DNA of 64,000 nucleotides. Source: Acididesulfobacillus acetoxydans. Its GTDB lineage: Bacteria; Bacillota; Desulfitobacteriia; Desulfitobacteriales; Desulfitobacteriaceae. The DNA is taken from the NCBI RefSeq assembly GCF_900016645.1, contig NZ_CDGJ01000036.1. One strand, written 5' to 3'. Positions 53,465 to 62,898 of this stretch are shown piece by piece (within the stretch, counting starts at the first letter, position 1; each line of letters starts with the position of its first letter). Made by a program: the position numbers and the translations under genes. The notes below the pieces were generated by a model. The model searched no databases, was not told the origin of the DNA, and saw only the letters and a list, made by a program, of their open reading frames with translations.

Positions 53465-54628
53465 ATGAAAATCGTGGAGACGGCAGCTCCTTTCAAAGAA
53501 GCAATTGATGAGATCAAAGAAAACGGTGCGGAAGCCTTCAAGTTCTGCTATCAATGCGGCAAGTGCGACACGGTTTGCCCCTGGAACAAAGTGACAACCT
53601 TCAGCATGCGCAAGTTAATGCGGGAGACGACTTTTGGTCTGATTGAGATCGAACGGGAAGAGCTTTGGCGGTGCACTACCTGTGGCCGCTGCCCGAGGGA
53701 ATGCCCGCGCGACGTCCGGCAGATCGATAACGTCATCGCTCTGCGCCGCTTCGCCACAGGCTATGGTGTTTTGCCCGGGCCGGTCAAGCCCCTTCGCGCC
53801 GTGAGCGGTCATCTTACGGCAGATGGCAATCCTTTCGGCGAAGAACGAGCCAAGAGGGGGGATTGGGCCAAGGATCTCTCCGTAAAAACGTTTGAGGAAG
53901 GGATGGAAATTCTCTATTTTCCCGGCTGTTATCTAAGCTATGATGCCAGGTTAAAGAAAGTGGCCGCGGCTACGGTGAAGATCCTGCAAAAAGCCGGGGT
54001 GGATTTCGGCATCCTGGGTGCCAAGGAGAACTGCTGTGGGGAAAGCATCCGCAAAACAGGAAATGAGGAAGTCTTTAAACGCTTGGCCAAGGAAAACATT
54101 AAGAGTTGGATCGACCATGGGGTGAAGAAAATCCTGGTTTCTTCCCCACACTGCTACCACACGTTTAAAAACGAGTATCCCCAAGAATTCAAGGTCAACT
54201 TTGAAGTAGTTCATATATCCCAGTATTTGTATCAGCTCATTAATGAAGGAAGGTTGCAGATCAGCAAAGAATATGCCAAGAAAGTAACCTATCATGATCC
54301 ATGTTATTTGGGCCGTCATAATGGCATTTATGACGAACCGCGCGCGGTCTTAAACGGGATATCCGGCTTGCAACTGGACGAGATGCCTGAAGCGCGCGAA
54401 AACAGTTTTTGCTGCGGGGGCGGGGGAGGAAGGATCTGGATCGAAACGCCCAAGTCTGAGCGCTTTGCCAACCTCAGGTTAGAACAAGCGCTGGACATTG
54501 GGGCTGAGGAGTTAGTTACGGCTTGCCCCTATTGTATCACCAATTTTGAGGATAGCAGGGTGGTCCAGAACTACGATGATCGGATTCAGGTGAAGGACAT
54601 TACCGAGATCCTGCAAGAAGTGATTTAA
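53465..54628 (+). CDS. bamD: Heterodisulfide-reductase HdrD/HdrCB-like subunit (BamD)
   Basis: Electron-transfer subunit of 387 residues. N-terminal ferredoxin part with Cys28, 31, 34, 38 ('CYQCGKCDTVC') and Cys70, 73, 76, 80 ('CTTCGRCPREC'). Two CCG domains follow ('FPGCYLSYDARLKK'...'ENCCGESIRKTGNEE' and 'YHDPCYLGRHNGIYDEPR'...'FCCGGGGGRIW'), which in HdrB hold noncubane [4Fe-4S] clusters for electron bifurcation. ATG 53465 nearly abuts the GGGGGG ribosome site; GTG 53474, nine bases further, has better spacing. In the Bam complex it links HdrA-like BamE to BamBC. Confidence 0.88.
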   Translation: MKIVETAAPFKEAIDEIKENGAEAFKFCYQCGKCDTVCPWNKVTTFSMRKLMRETTFGLIEIEREELWRCTTCGRCPRECPRDVRQIDNVIALRRFATGYGVLPGPVKPLRAVSGHLTADGNPFGEERAKRGDWAKDLSVKTFEEGMEILYFPGCYLSYDARLKKVAAATVKILQKAGVDFGILGAKENCCGESIRKTGNEEVFKRLAKENIKSWIDHGVKKILVSSPHCYHTFKNEYPQEFKVNFEVVHISQYLYQLINEGRLQISKEYAKKVTYHDPCYLGRHNGIYDEPRAVLNGISGLQLDEMPEARENSFCCGGGGGRIWIETPKSERFANLRLEQALDIGAEELVTACPYCITNFEDSRVVQNYDDRIQVKDITEILQEVI

Positions 54629-54892
54629 AGAGGAAAGGGGACACACCTCCTCTTCGTGAGTGCGAATGTCTGGTCGTCAGAGGAATGTCCCCAAGTAAAG
54701 GAGGAGCGGCCTTAAGAAGTACCACAAGTGAACGTGCCTATGTCCCCCGGGTTTAGCGCCCCGGCGGCCTGACCGGCAGGGAGAAACTCCCCGGTAAAGA
54801 GTGAGCCGGCGCCATAGTGGGCGGCGCTGTATCCCGCGGGACGCGCACAATTGGAAGTCGCGGGCTGGTTTCGGAGTAGGAGGTGATAGAAA
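54629..54892 (+). other. Intergenic region bamD-bamE with folded sequence
   Basis: 264 bases without a gene inside the operon. A long-range inverted repeat GGGGACA (54639-54645) ... TGTCCCC (54686-54692) encloses a second pairing ACCTCCTCTTC/GAGGA; further GC-rich stems occur at 54740-54830. I compared it with Moco/Tuco riboswitch features from memory and could not make a match. Confidence 0.4.
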
Positions 54893-57800
54893 ATGGCCAA
54901 CGGACAATTTTCGGATACGCAAATGCAACAGCTTTCCCAAAGGCTCCGGAACAATCGCTTTGGCGATGTCATGGTGGTCGGGGGCGGGGTCAGCGGCATT
55001 CAGGCGTCTCTCGACTTAGCCTCTTCGGGTTTCAAAGTTTACCTGGTGGATAAAGCGCCGAGCATCGGGGGGCACATGGCCCAACTGGACAAGACCTTTC
55101 CCACCAATGAATGCGCTATGTGAATTCTCAACCCCAAACTGGTCGAGGTCGGCCGGCATCCCAATATAGAGGTCATGACTTACACTGAGGTTGACAAGGT
55201 GGAAGGAGAGGCGGGGGACTTTCAGGTAACTCTGATTAAAAAACCAAAATATATCGATGAGAGCCAATGCACGGGCTGTACCGCCTGTGTGGAGTACTGC
55301 CCGGTCAAATACCCGGACTCGTTTAACCAGGAAATATCGCAGAATAAAGCCATCCATATCTACTTCGCCCAAGCCATTCCCCTGGTCACCTATATTGATG
55401 ACAGTTGCCTTTATCTGAAAGAGAAGAAGTGCAGAATTTGCGAGGGAATCTGCAAGAATCAGGCGATTGATTTTAATCAGAGAGCGGAGAAAATAGAAGT
55501 CAATGTCGGGGCGGTGATTCTGGCCCCCGGACTTGAGCCTTACGATCCAGGGTTACGGCATGACTATGGTTACGGAAAGTTTGCCAACGTGGTCACCAGT
55601 CTCGATTATGAACGGCTCATGTGCGCGACGGGGCCTTATCAAGGGGAGATTTTGCGCGCAACTGACCACAAGCATCCCCATAAAATAGCTTGGATTCAAT
55701 GTGTCGGTTCCCGGCAGGTTATCCCCGGAGGGAACAGCTATTGTTCCGCTGTCTGCTGCACCTATGCTCAGAAACAGGTGATATTGACTAAAGAACATGA
55801 GGCAGAGGCTGAGTGCACCATCTTCCACAACGATATTCGCTCCTATAATAAGGATTTTGAGCGCTTTTACCAAAGAACGGAGAGCCTTCCCGGAGTGCGG
55901 TTTATCAGAAGTTATGTGTCTATCGGCCGGGAGATTCCCGAAAGTAAGAATGTCACCCTTCGCTACTCCACAACGGATGAGGGGGTAAAAGAAGAGGAAT
56001 TTGATCTGGTGGTCTTGTCCGTGGGTTTAAACCCTCCGGCTGACTATGTGAAGCTGGCGAACAAGTTCGGTCTTGAGCTCAATGCCCACGGCTTTTGCAA
56101 AACCAACCCGGTGAACCCCATGGAGGCCACGAGACCCGGGATATTTGTCAGCGGAGCTTTCCGGGGTCCCACGGATATTCCGGAAGCGGTCTTCAGCGCC
56201 AGCGCGGCCGGCTCTGAATGCGGCGAACTCTTGGACTACCGGCGGGGGCGGCTGACTCAGGCAAGAATATATCCGCCCGAGAAAGATGTGTCTCAAGAAG
56301 AGCCGCGCATAGGAGTCTTTGTCTGTCATTGCGGCGCGAATATCGGCCGGATTGTGGATGTTCCCGCCACGGTGGAGTACGCTCTATCTTTGCCCCATGT
56401 TGTCTATGCTCAGGAACAACTCTTTTCCTGCGCAACAAATTCCGCCAAAGAGATATCGGATATGACCCGGGAAAAAGGGCTGAACCGGGTGGTTGTCGCC
56501 GCTTGCTCCCCCAGAACCCTGGAGCCGTTATTTCGGGATACCGTGCGAGAAGCGGGAATCAATCAATATTACCTGGACATGGCCAATATCAGAGAACACA
56601 ACTCCTGGGTTCACTCCAAAGAAAAAGAAGAATCGACCCGGAAAGCCCAGGATCTGATCCGGATGTCGGTCGCCCGCGCCCGCCATTTAGAGCCCTTGCA
56701 AGAATTTGACCTGCCTGTCAACAAGGCGGCCTTGGTGGTCGGAGGAGGATTGGCCGGGATGACCGCCGCTCTCAGCCTGGCCAATCAGGGGCATGAAGTT
56801 TACTTGGTGGAAAAGGAACCGGAGCTGGGGGGAATGGCGCGCAAGATGTATTTCACCCTCGAGGGGCTGGATGTTCAGAAGTATGTGCACGATCTTGTGC
56901 AGAGGATTTATCGGCACCCCCTGGTCCACGTCCGCACGGGGGCTGTCATCACGGAGACGGGCGGTTATGTGGGGAATTTCGTCACCCAGGTGAACTCCGG
57001 TGGCCGGATCGCGGAAATAAGACATGGCGCCACTCTTCTTGCGACAGGGGCTGAGGAGTATCGGCCCACTGAATATCTTTACGGTGAGGACGATCGGGTC
57101 GTGACCAACCTCGAGTTGGAAGAACAAATCGCCCGGGAGGAGGAAAGGCTGGTCGACGCCCGGAGTCTTGTGATGATCCAGTGCGTGGGCTGCCGCAATG
57201 AAGAGAGAAATTACTGCAGTCGCGTCTGTTGCAGCCATACGCTCAAGAACGCTCTGAATCTAAAAAAACTAAATCCCCAGCTGGATATTTACATTCTCTT
57301 CCGGGATATGAGAACGTACGGGTACTATGAGGACTATTACCGGGAAGCGGCGGGCAAAGAGGTGAGGTTCATTCGCTATGAACCCGCGGACCGACCCCAG
57401 GTAGAAGCGGCGGTGGAGGAAGGCCGGGACGTTTTGAGGGTAAGCGTAACCGATCCCATCTTAGGCAAGAAGCTGGAGATCGATGCGGATGTCATTGCTT
57501 TGGCGGCCGCTGTCATTCCCTCCGCGGGCAGTGAAGAGGCAACCCGGTTATTTAAAGTCAATGCGAATCCGGACGGGTTTTTCAAAGAAGCGCATGTCAA
57601 ATTAAGACCGGTGGATTTTGTGGCCGACGGCATCTATCTGTGTGGGCTCGCCCACTATCCCAAGTTCATTACGGAAACGTTGAGCCAGGCTTATGCCGCG
57701 GCCGGGCGGGCCTTAACCCTTCTCTCCCATGATACGGTGGTGGCTTCCGGTGCTGTCTGCGAGGTAGACGAACGCAAATGTATTGGCTGCGGAGCTTGTG

Positions 57801-58015
57801 TCTCGGCCTGTTCCTATGGCGCTGTTGAGTTGCGGGAGACGCGCCTGGGGAAAAAGGCTGTTGTCAATCCGGTCCTCTGCAAAGGCGACGGTCTCTGTAA
57901 CGCCAAGTGTCCCACCGGGGCCATTTCCCTTAAGCACTATACCGATGAAGAGATCTTCAGCCAAATTGATGCCGCGCTTACAGACGTGCGGAGATCCGGT
58001 GCGGCAAGACAGTGA
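54893..58015 (+). CDS. bamE: HdrA-like flavoprotein, selenoprotein with in-frame UGA (BamE)
   Basis: Flavin/iron-sulfur electron-transfer subunit of 1040 residues. Codon 77 is TGA (55121-55123) in '[23 protein letters not shown]', a place where HdrA proteins carry Cys or selenocysteine, and the frame stays homologous on both sides; read literally it would split the gene in two. Two HdrA modules follow each other: FAD motifs '[27 protein letters not shown]' (about 27) and '[28 protein letters not shown]' (about 615). Ferredoxin motifs are at '[11 protein letters not shown]' and C-terminal '[11 protein letters not shown]'/'CNAKCPTG'. GGAGGTGATAG precedes ATG 54893. Confidence 0.88.
55121..55123 (+). 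other. In-frame UGA, probable selenocysteine codon of BamE
   Basis: TGA codon 77, flanked by conserved HdrA sequence. A clear SECIS hairpin is not obvious in the following 40 bases; only weak pairing of ACC with GGT around a G-U-rich loop at 55131-55149. Confidence 0.8.
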
Positions 58016-58146
58016 TGACCGGCACCGCCTCCCTGCGGCGCATGGCCCGGCAGCGGAATGTGCCCGGATTACTCCATACCGGGATGGTGCACGAGGTGAA
58101 ACGCCTATTGAGGGGAAAAGTCTATTCGGGGAGGAAGTGAGCACGA

Positions 58147-58983
58147 GTGAGCGCCGAACTGGAATTTAAGCCGAGAATCTTAGGCTTTGTCTGCCATTGG
58201 TGAGGGTATGGCGCTGCCGATATGTCTGGAGTTTCCAGACTACAGTATACAACCGAAAGCAGGCTTATTCGTGTCATGTGTTCCGGGAGAGTCGACCTGG
58301 CCTTTGTGTTCAGGGCCTTCTTAAAGGGAACGGACGGAGTGTTTATCGGGGGCTGCCGCCTGAATGAATGCAATTATGATACGCATGGGAATTACCATGC
58401 GCTGAACATGGTGCTTCTGGCTAAAAAAATCATGGAGCATATCGGGTTGAATCCCGCAAGATTGAGGGTCGAATTTATGTCCTCCGGTGACGGCATCCGT
58501 TTTGCCGAAGTCATGAGTGAATTTGGCCGGAAAATCAAGGAGTTGGGCCCCCTGGGGCAGGGCGAAGGCATAGACGAAGAGACCGTAAAGTCCAAGCTGA
58601 TGGAAGTCGCCAAGTTGGTCCCTTATATCAAGAGGGTGAAAAAGGATAAACTGGCGTCACGTCTGAACAATCCGGAACAGTACGATGATTTTTTCACGCG
58701 AGATGAGATAGATAGGTTATTTCGTGAGGTCACTTCCTATTATATTGATCCCGCCAAGTGCCAGGCTTGTATGATTTGCGCCCGAAGATGTCCGGCGGAG
58801 GCGATTATCAGTGTGAAGAATCAGGTCCACGTTATCGACCAGGAGAAATGCATCAAGTGCGGAACTTGCTTTGAAGTCTGCCCTGAGCGTTTTGGCGCGG
58901 TGCGGGAGATTTTCGGCGCAGAGGTTCCGCCTCCTCCGCCTGAAGGAGAAAGGACCCTAAGCCGAAAGAAGTCGGCTCGGTAG
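58147..58983 (+). CDS. bamF: MvhD-like iron-sulfur subunit, selenoprotein with in-frame UGA (BamF)
   Basis: Electron-transfer subunit of 278 residues that passes electrons to HdrA-type proteins. Codon 19 is TGA (58201-58203) in 'FVCHW-U-GYGAADMSGVSRLQY', where MvhD has C-N-W-C-S-Y; Sec versions are known in BamF. The MvhD [2Fe-2S] ligand region continues with 'VMCSGRVD' and 'GGCRLNECNYDTHGNY'; a C-terminal ferredoxin domain has 'CQACMICARRCPAEA' and 'CIKCGTCFEVCPERFG'. GTG 58147 follows GGGGAGG; the part after the UGA would otherwise appear as a shorter gene from 58222. Confidence 0.9.
58224..58240 (+). promoter_or_regulatory. SECIS-like hairpin after the BamF UGA
   Basis: GTCTGGA (58224-58230), loop GTT, TCCAGAC (58234-58240): a perfect 7-bp stem whose loop starts with G-U, 28 bases after the UGA. 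Stem, G in the apical loop and distance fit the bacterial SECIS model. Confidence 0.75.
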
Positions 58984-59402
58984 TCTGAGCAGCGTCAGAC
59001 ATGCGCATGTGCTCGGCAAAAGCGGAAGCAGGGCTTCAATTGACGATGAAGCAAGAAGACCAAAGGGCGATTCATATTTGCATTATGGCAATGCCATTTC
59101 GACTCAGCAGGGTACAGGTGGACGCCTTCAGGACTTTCACAATTGAAGGGAAACCGCCACTGCATTTCTGCAGTAGCGGTTGTCATCCTAAATCGCGGAC
59201 CGGAAAGACTGATCTGTTCAGGGTCACCGTTGGCGGTTAATTTGTGACCGTTCAACCCCCGACTCTGTGGCTTAAGCGCAAATGATCGCAAAAACGGCGT
59301 TTGAGTCCAGACAATGGCACAATATTTGCTCTAATCTAACCTAAAATTCAAATCAACGAGATTGGAACCATCAGAATTGGATTGACCGCAGGAGGTGAGC
59401 TT
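58984..59402 (+). other. Intergenic region with hairpin, dyad and sigma-54 promoter
   Basis: 419 bases without a gene. Contents: hairpin AACCGCCACTGCA/TGCAGTAGCGGTT (59152-59164 and 59169-59181, one mismatch), likely ending the bam transcript; a dyad GGTCAC ... GTGACC (59213-59250 region) that could bind an activator; and a sigma-54 promoter at 59315-59329. Confidence 0.55.
59315..59329 (+). promoter_or_regulatory. Sigma-54 promoter of the flavoprotein/CoA-transferase operon
   Basis: TGGCAC (59315-59320), AATAT, TTGC (59326-59329) is an exact -24/-12 match. Transcription would start near 59341, about 60 bases before the GTG at 59403. Confidence 0.87.
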
Positions 59403-61889
59403 GTGCAGAAGGTGTCGCTGTTTATCGACGGAAAAACGATCGAGGTGTCGGAGGGGACTTCGCTTTTAGAAGCCGCTCACCTGGCCGGGAGCTACATTCC
59501 GACCCTGTGCGCTCACCCCGATTTGCCTCCGGGCGGAGCCTGCGGCCTTTGTCTCGTGGAGGCGGGCTCGGAGGTCGTTCGTGCCTGTGAGACACCGGCG
59601 GCCCAGGATTTACAGGTTCAGACCGATACGGAAGAAATCCGGCGCTTGCGCCGGGACAATCTCTCGCACCTGCTCAAAGATCACCCTCACGCCTGTTTGA
59701 CCTGTGCCCAAAAGGTGGGGTGCAGCCGGACCCAGTGTTCGAGCAACGTGGCGGTTAACGAACGCTGCTGTGCGAAGCTGGGGAACTGCGAAATTGAAAG
59801 AGTTGTTGAGCATGTGGGTTTACGGGAAGATTTGGGACGCTATGTCTATCCCGGTTTGCCCAAATTTACCGAAGAGCCGCTGTTTACGAGGGATTACAAC
59901 CTTTGTATCGGCTGTCAGCGCTGTGTCCGGGCCTGTCGGGATTTAAGGGGTGTCGATGTTTTGGAGGCCTACGAGTGGAATGGACGCACTCTGGTTCGGG
60001 CCAAGGCGGAATCCCTGGTCGATTCGGGCTGCAGATTCTGTACGGCCTGTGTGGAAGTTTGTCCGACCGGGGCTTTGCTCGACAAAGACGTGAAAAGCGG
60101 CGAACGGGAAACGAATCTTGTTCCTTGCCGCGGGACTTGTCCCGCCGGAATTGACGTTCCGCGTTACGTGGACTATGTGGCGCGGGGGGAATATGGCAAA
60201 GCCCTGGCCGTTGTGCGGGAAAAGGTGCCTTTTCCGGGTGTTTTAGGTCGGGTCTGTTTTCATCCCTGTGAAGATGCCTGTCGCCGGGGGCAAGTCAGTG
60301 AGGCGGTGGCCATCTGCCGGTTAAAGAGATTCGCTGCCGACCACGGCGGTGTGGCTTGGAAAGAGAGGAGAAAACCGGCAAGGCCTACGGGTAAGAAAGT
60401 GGCGGTGGTCGGTTCCGGTCCGGCCGGTTTGACGGCGGCCCATTATCTGGCCCTGAAAGGACATTCCGTGACCGTCTTTGAAGCCCGCTCCCAGGCGGGT
60501 GGTATGCTGAGATTCGGGATTCCGGCTTATCGCCTGCCGGAGCATATCCTCAGGGAGGAAATAGCGGAGATTGAGGCCCTCGGTGTTGGCGTTATAACCC
60601 AGAGCCGGATTGAGAAGGCAGATGCCCTTTTAGAAGAAGGGTACGCTGCGGTGTTTGTCGCAGTGGGCGCCCAGAAAGGGGTGGCTCTCGCTATTCCCGG
60701 TGAAGACAGGGCTGGGGTCGTGCAGGGGATTGATTTTCTGCGCGGGGTGGCCCTGCGGGAAAATGCGGCGGTCGGGTCGCGGGTGGCCGTGATCGGCGGG
60801 GGAAATGTGGCCTTGGATGCCGCCCGGACGGCTCTGCGGCTCGGAGCGCAAAATGTGACGGTGCTCTACCGGCGCAGCCGGGAGGAAATGCCCGCTTATG
60901 CGGGCGAGGTGGGTGAAGCGGCCCACGAAGGAGTTCAGTTTGAGTTCTTGTCGGCCCCGGTCAGGATCCAACAAGGGGGGACCTCCAACGGCAGGACGCT
61001 CAATGTAATTTGTCAACGCCAGGCTTTGGGCGCTCGGGACGGGAGTGGCCGGAGGAGGCCGCAACCGCTGCCGGGCAGCGAATTTGCCCGGGAATTCGAC
61101 CAGGTTATCGTCGCGATTGGACAGGAGGTGGACTTACCGGAACACTTCGGTCCGGTTCTTGACGGCAAGGGGATCCGGGTGGATCCGGAAACCTTGATGA
61201 CCGGACGGGTGGGTGTCTTTGCCGGTGGCGATGCCGTACTGGGTCCGGCTTCTGTGATTGAGGCGGTTGCTCAGGGCCGGCGGGCCGCCCGGGCCATGGA
61301 TAAATTTCTGGGCGGAGACGGGGATATCTCTGAGGTCCTGTTGGATTATGAAGAGAGGAATCCCTGGCTTGGCCCCGAGGAAGGTTTTGCTTTAGCCGGC
61401 CGAGTGGGGGAGGCCAAGCGGCCCTGGCAAAAGAGCAAGCAGCAGGTCGCCTGCGGCGCTGAATCTTCCGCTTGCCCCACCGGTGAACTGTTCTATACCG
61501 CTTTCACCGAGGTCGACATCGGGCTGTTGGAGGAGATGGCGGAGGAAGAAGCAGGTCGGTGTCTCAAGTGCCAGCTCAGGCTTCGGCTGCGGGAAGCGCC
61601 CAGACCGCCGGAAAAGTGGCTCGTTTTTGACGCGAAGACCGTGGAACAGGTCCCCGAGACGGAGGGGGTCTATCAACTTCTCGACGCTGACAAAGAAATC
61701 ATTAGTATCGTTGGCACAGCCAACCTGCGCGAGGCTTTGAAAGAGCAGCTGGGCAGGGAAAATGCCTGCTGCTTTGGCTATGAAGAAGACCGGATGTACA
61801 CACAGAGGGAGAGCCAGCTGATGCAGCAGTTCTTGCAAGAACACGGGAGACTGCCGCAGGGAGCCGACGATCTGGATGATCTCTTCTAA
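59403..61889 (+). CDS. NuoG/GltD-type NAD(P)H iron-sulfur flavoprotein with C-terminal GIY-YIG-like tail
   Basis: Multidomain oxidoreductase of 828 residues from GTG 59403 (GGAGGT six bases upstream; TTG 59382 possible). Order: [2Fe-2S] domain with Cys36, 47, 50, 62; NuoG-type cluster with His and three Cys ('HPHACLTCAQKVGC'); two [4Fe-4S] sites (Cys168-178 and Cys210-220); GltD-like N-cluster ('CRGTCPAGIDVPRYV'); FAD motif 'VAVVGSGPAGLTAAHYL' (333); NAD(P) motif 'VAVIGGGNVALDAARTALRLGAQNVTVLYRRSREEMPA' (about 460). The last 90 residues ('EGVYQLLDADKEIISIVGTANLREALKEQL') resemble a degenerate GIY-YIG domain. It probably shuttles electrons between NAD(P)H and ferredoxin or the Bam complex, in place of BamGHI. 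Confidence 0.88.
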   Translation: MQKVSLFIDGKTIEVSEGTSLLEAAHLAGSYIPTLCAHPDLPPGGACGLCLVEAGSEVVRACETPAAQDLQVQTDTEEIRRLRRDNLSHLLKDHPHACLTCAQKVGCSRTQCSSNVAVNERCCAKLGNCEIERVVEHVGLREDLGRYVYPGLPKFTEEPLFTRDYNLCIGCQRCVRACRDLRGVDVLEAYEWNGRTLVRAKAESLVDSGCRFCTACVEVCPTGALLDKDVKSGERETNLVPCRGTCPAGIDVPRYVDYVARGEYGKALAVVREKVPFPGVLGRVCFHPCEDACRRGQVSEAVAICRLKRFAADHGGVAWKERRKPARPTGKKVAVVGSGPAGLTAAHYLALKGHSVTVFEARSQAGGMLRFGIPAYRLPEHILREEIAEIEALGVGVITQSRIEKADALLEEGYAAVFVAVGAQKGVALAIPGEDRAGVVQGIDFLRGVALRENAAVGSRVAVIGGGNVALDAARTALRLGAQNVTVLYRRSREEMPAYAGEVGEAAHEGVQFEFLSAPVRIQQGGTSNGRTLNVICQRQALGARDGSGRRRPQPLPGSEFAREFDQVIVAIGQEVDLPEHFGPVLDGKGIRVDPETLMTGRVGVFAGGDAVLGPASVIEAVAQGRRAARAMDKFLGGDGDISEVLLDYEERNPWLGPEEGFALAGRVGEAKRPWQKSKQQVACGAESSACPTGELFYTAFTEVDIGLLEEMAEEEAGRCLKCQLRLRLREAPRPPEKWLVFDAKTVEQVPETEGVYQLLDADKEIISIVGTANLREALKEQLGRENACCFGYEEDRMYTQRESQLMQQFLQEHGRLPQGADDLDDLF

Positions 61890-61998
61890 AGAAGGCATAA
61901 ATTCCCATGAGTTGCAGCGACTCAGGCCGAAAATGAAAACGAGCGGGCGTTGCACCAGTGCGGAACCGACAGTTTTTGAGATAGAAAGGAGTACGGGA

Positions 61999-62898
61999 AT
62001 GGAGCGTACCCGTAAGGTCATACCGCTCAGCGAAGCCATTCGACGTTTTGTCCCGGACGATTGCCCATCCCTGGCCGTGGGCGGGATGCACATGCACAAC
62101 AATCCCATGGCTCTCATCCGGGAGGTCATCCGTCAGAACAAGAAAATCAAGCGGCTCATTACCAGCCCCTCGGCCGACATTAACGCGGACCTCCTGTTGG
62201 GCAGCGGACTGGTCGAGGAAATCCTGACGGCTTACGTCGGGTTTGAACACTTGGGACTTGCCCCCAATTTCCGGCGGGCAGTGGAAAAGAAAACGGTGAA
62301 ACTCTTAGAATGTGACGAGCCTTTCCTGGTCTATGGTTTCCAGGCGGGAGCCGGCGGTTTACCCTTTATTCCTTATCCCAAAGGACTGGAATTAAACGAC
62401 CTGCACAAAATCGATCCGGAATTCTACCGCTTTACCACCGATCCCTATACGGGAGAGCAGGTGATGACAGCCGCCCCGCTCAAGCCCTCTGTGGCTTTGA
62501 TTCACTGCCAGGAGGCGGATCCCTATGGGAACGCCATTTTCAAAGGAAGTGAATTTACGGATCGGCAAATGATTTTGGCGGCGGAGACCGTCGTGTTGCA
62601 AGTGGAAAAAATCGTGCCCGATCTGGCGGCAAAATACGGCGCGACACGGGTCAATGTGCCCGGTTTCCTGGTTTCGGCAGTGGTCGAAGCGCCCTATGGT
62701 TGTCATCCCACCTCTTCGCACGGGTATTACCGCGATGATGAGGGACACCTCAGAGCCTACTTGCAAGCTTGCAAGAGTCCGGAGTCTTGGACGGAATATC
62801 TGCACCGGTATGTCTTGGACATCCCGGAAGAGGAATACGCGGCGACAATCGGCCGGGGACGGTTGAACAGCCTGAGAAGTGAGGGGGTGTTTGAGTGA
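61999..62898 (+). CDS. CoA-transferase family protein, subunit A (GctA/IpdA-like)
   Basis: Alpha subunit, 299 residues, of a two-subunit family I CoA-transferase-fold enzyme. 'LAVGGMHMHNNPMALIREVIRQNKKIKRLITSPSADINADLLLGSGLVEEILTAYVGFE' and 'GAGGLPFIPYPKGLELNDLHK' are typical of the glutaconate-CoA-transferase A / IpdA group, whose members transfer CoA or hydrolyse ring-derived CoA esters. ATG 61999 follows AAGGAG. The stop overlaps the start of subunit B by four bases (GTGA), so they are made together. In this context a role in aromatic or ring-cleavage CoA thioesters is likely but unproven. Confidence 0.87.
   Translation: MERTRKVIPLSEAIRRFVPDDCPSLAVGGMHMHNNPMALIREVIRQNKKIKRLITSPSADINADLLLGSGLVEEILTAYVGFEHLGLAPNFRRAVEKKTVKLLECDEPFLVYGFQAGAGGLPFIPYPKGLELNDLHKIDPEFYRFTTDPYTGEQVMTAAPLKPSVALIHCQEADPYGNAIFKGSEFTDRQMILAAETVVLQVEKIVPDLAAKYGATRVNVPGFLVSAVVEAPYGCHPTSSHGYYRDDEGHLRAYLQACKSPESWTEYLHRYVLDIPEEEYAATIGRGRLNSLRSEGVFE

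Noticed and set aside
54629..54892. Moco/Tuco riboswitch or tRNA-Sec in the bamD-bamE gap
   Set aside because: No convincing conserved core, no anticodon TCA loop and no T-arm; left as unassigned structure.
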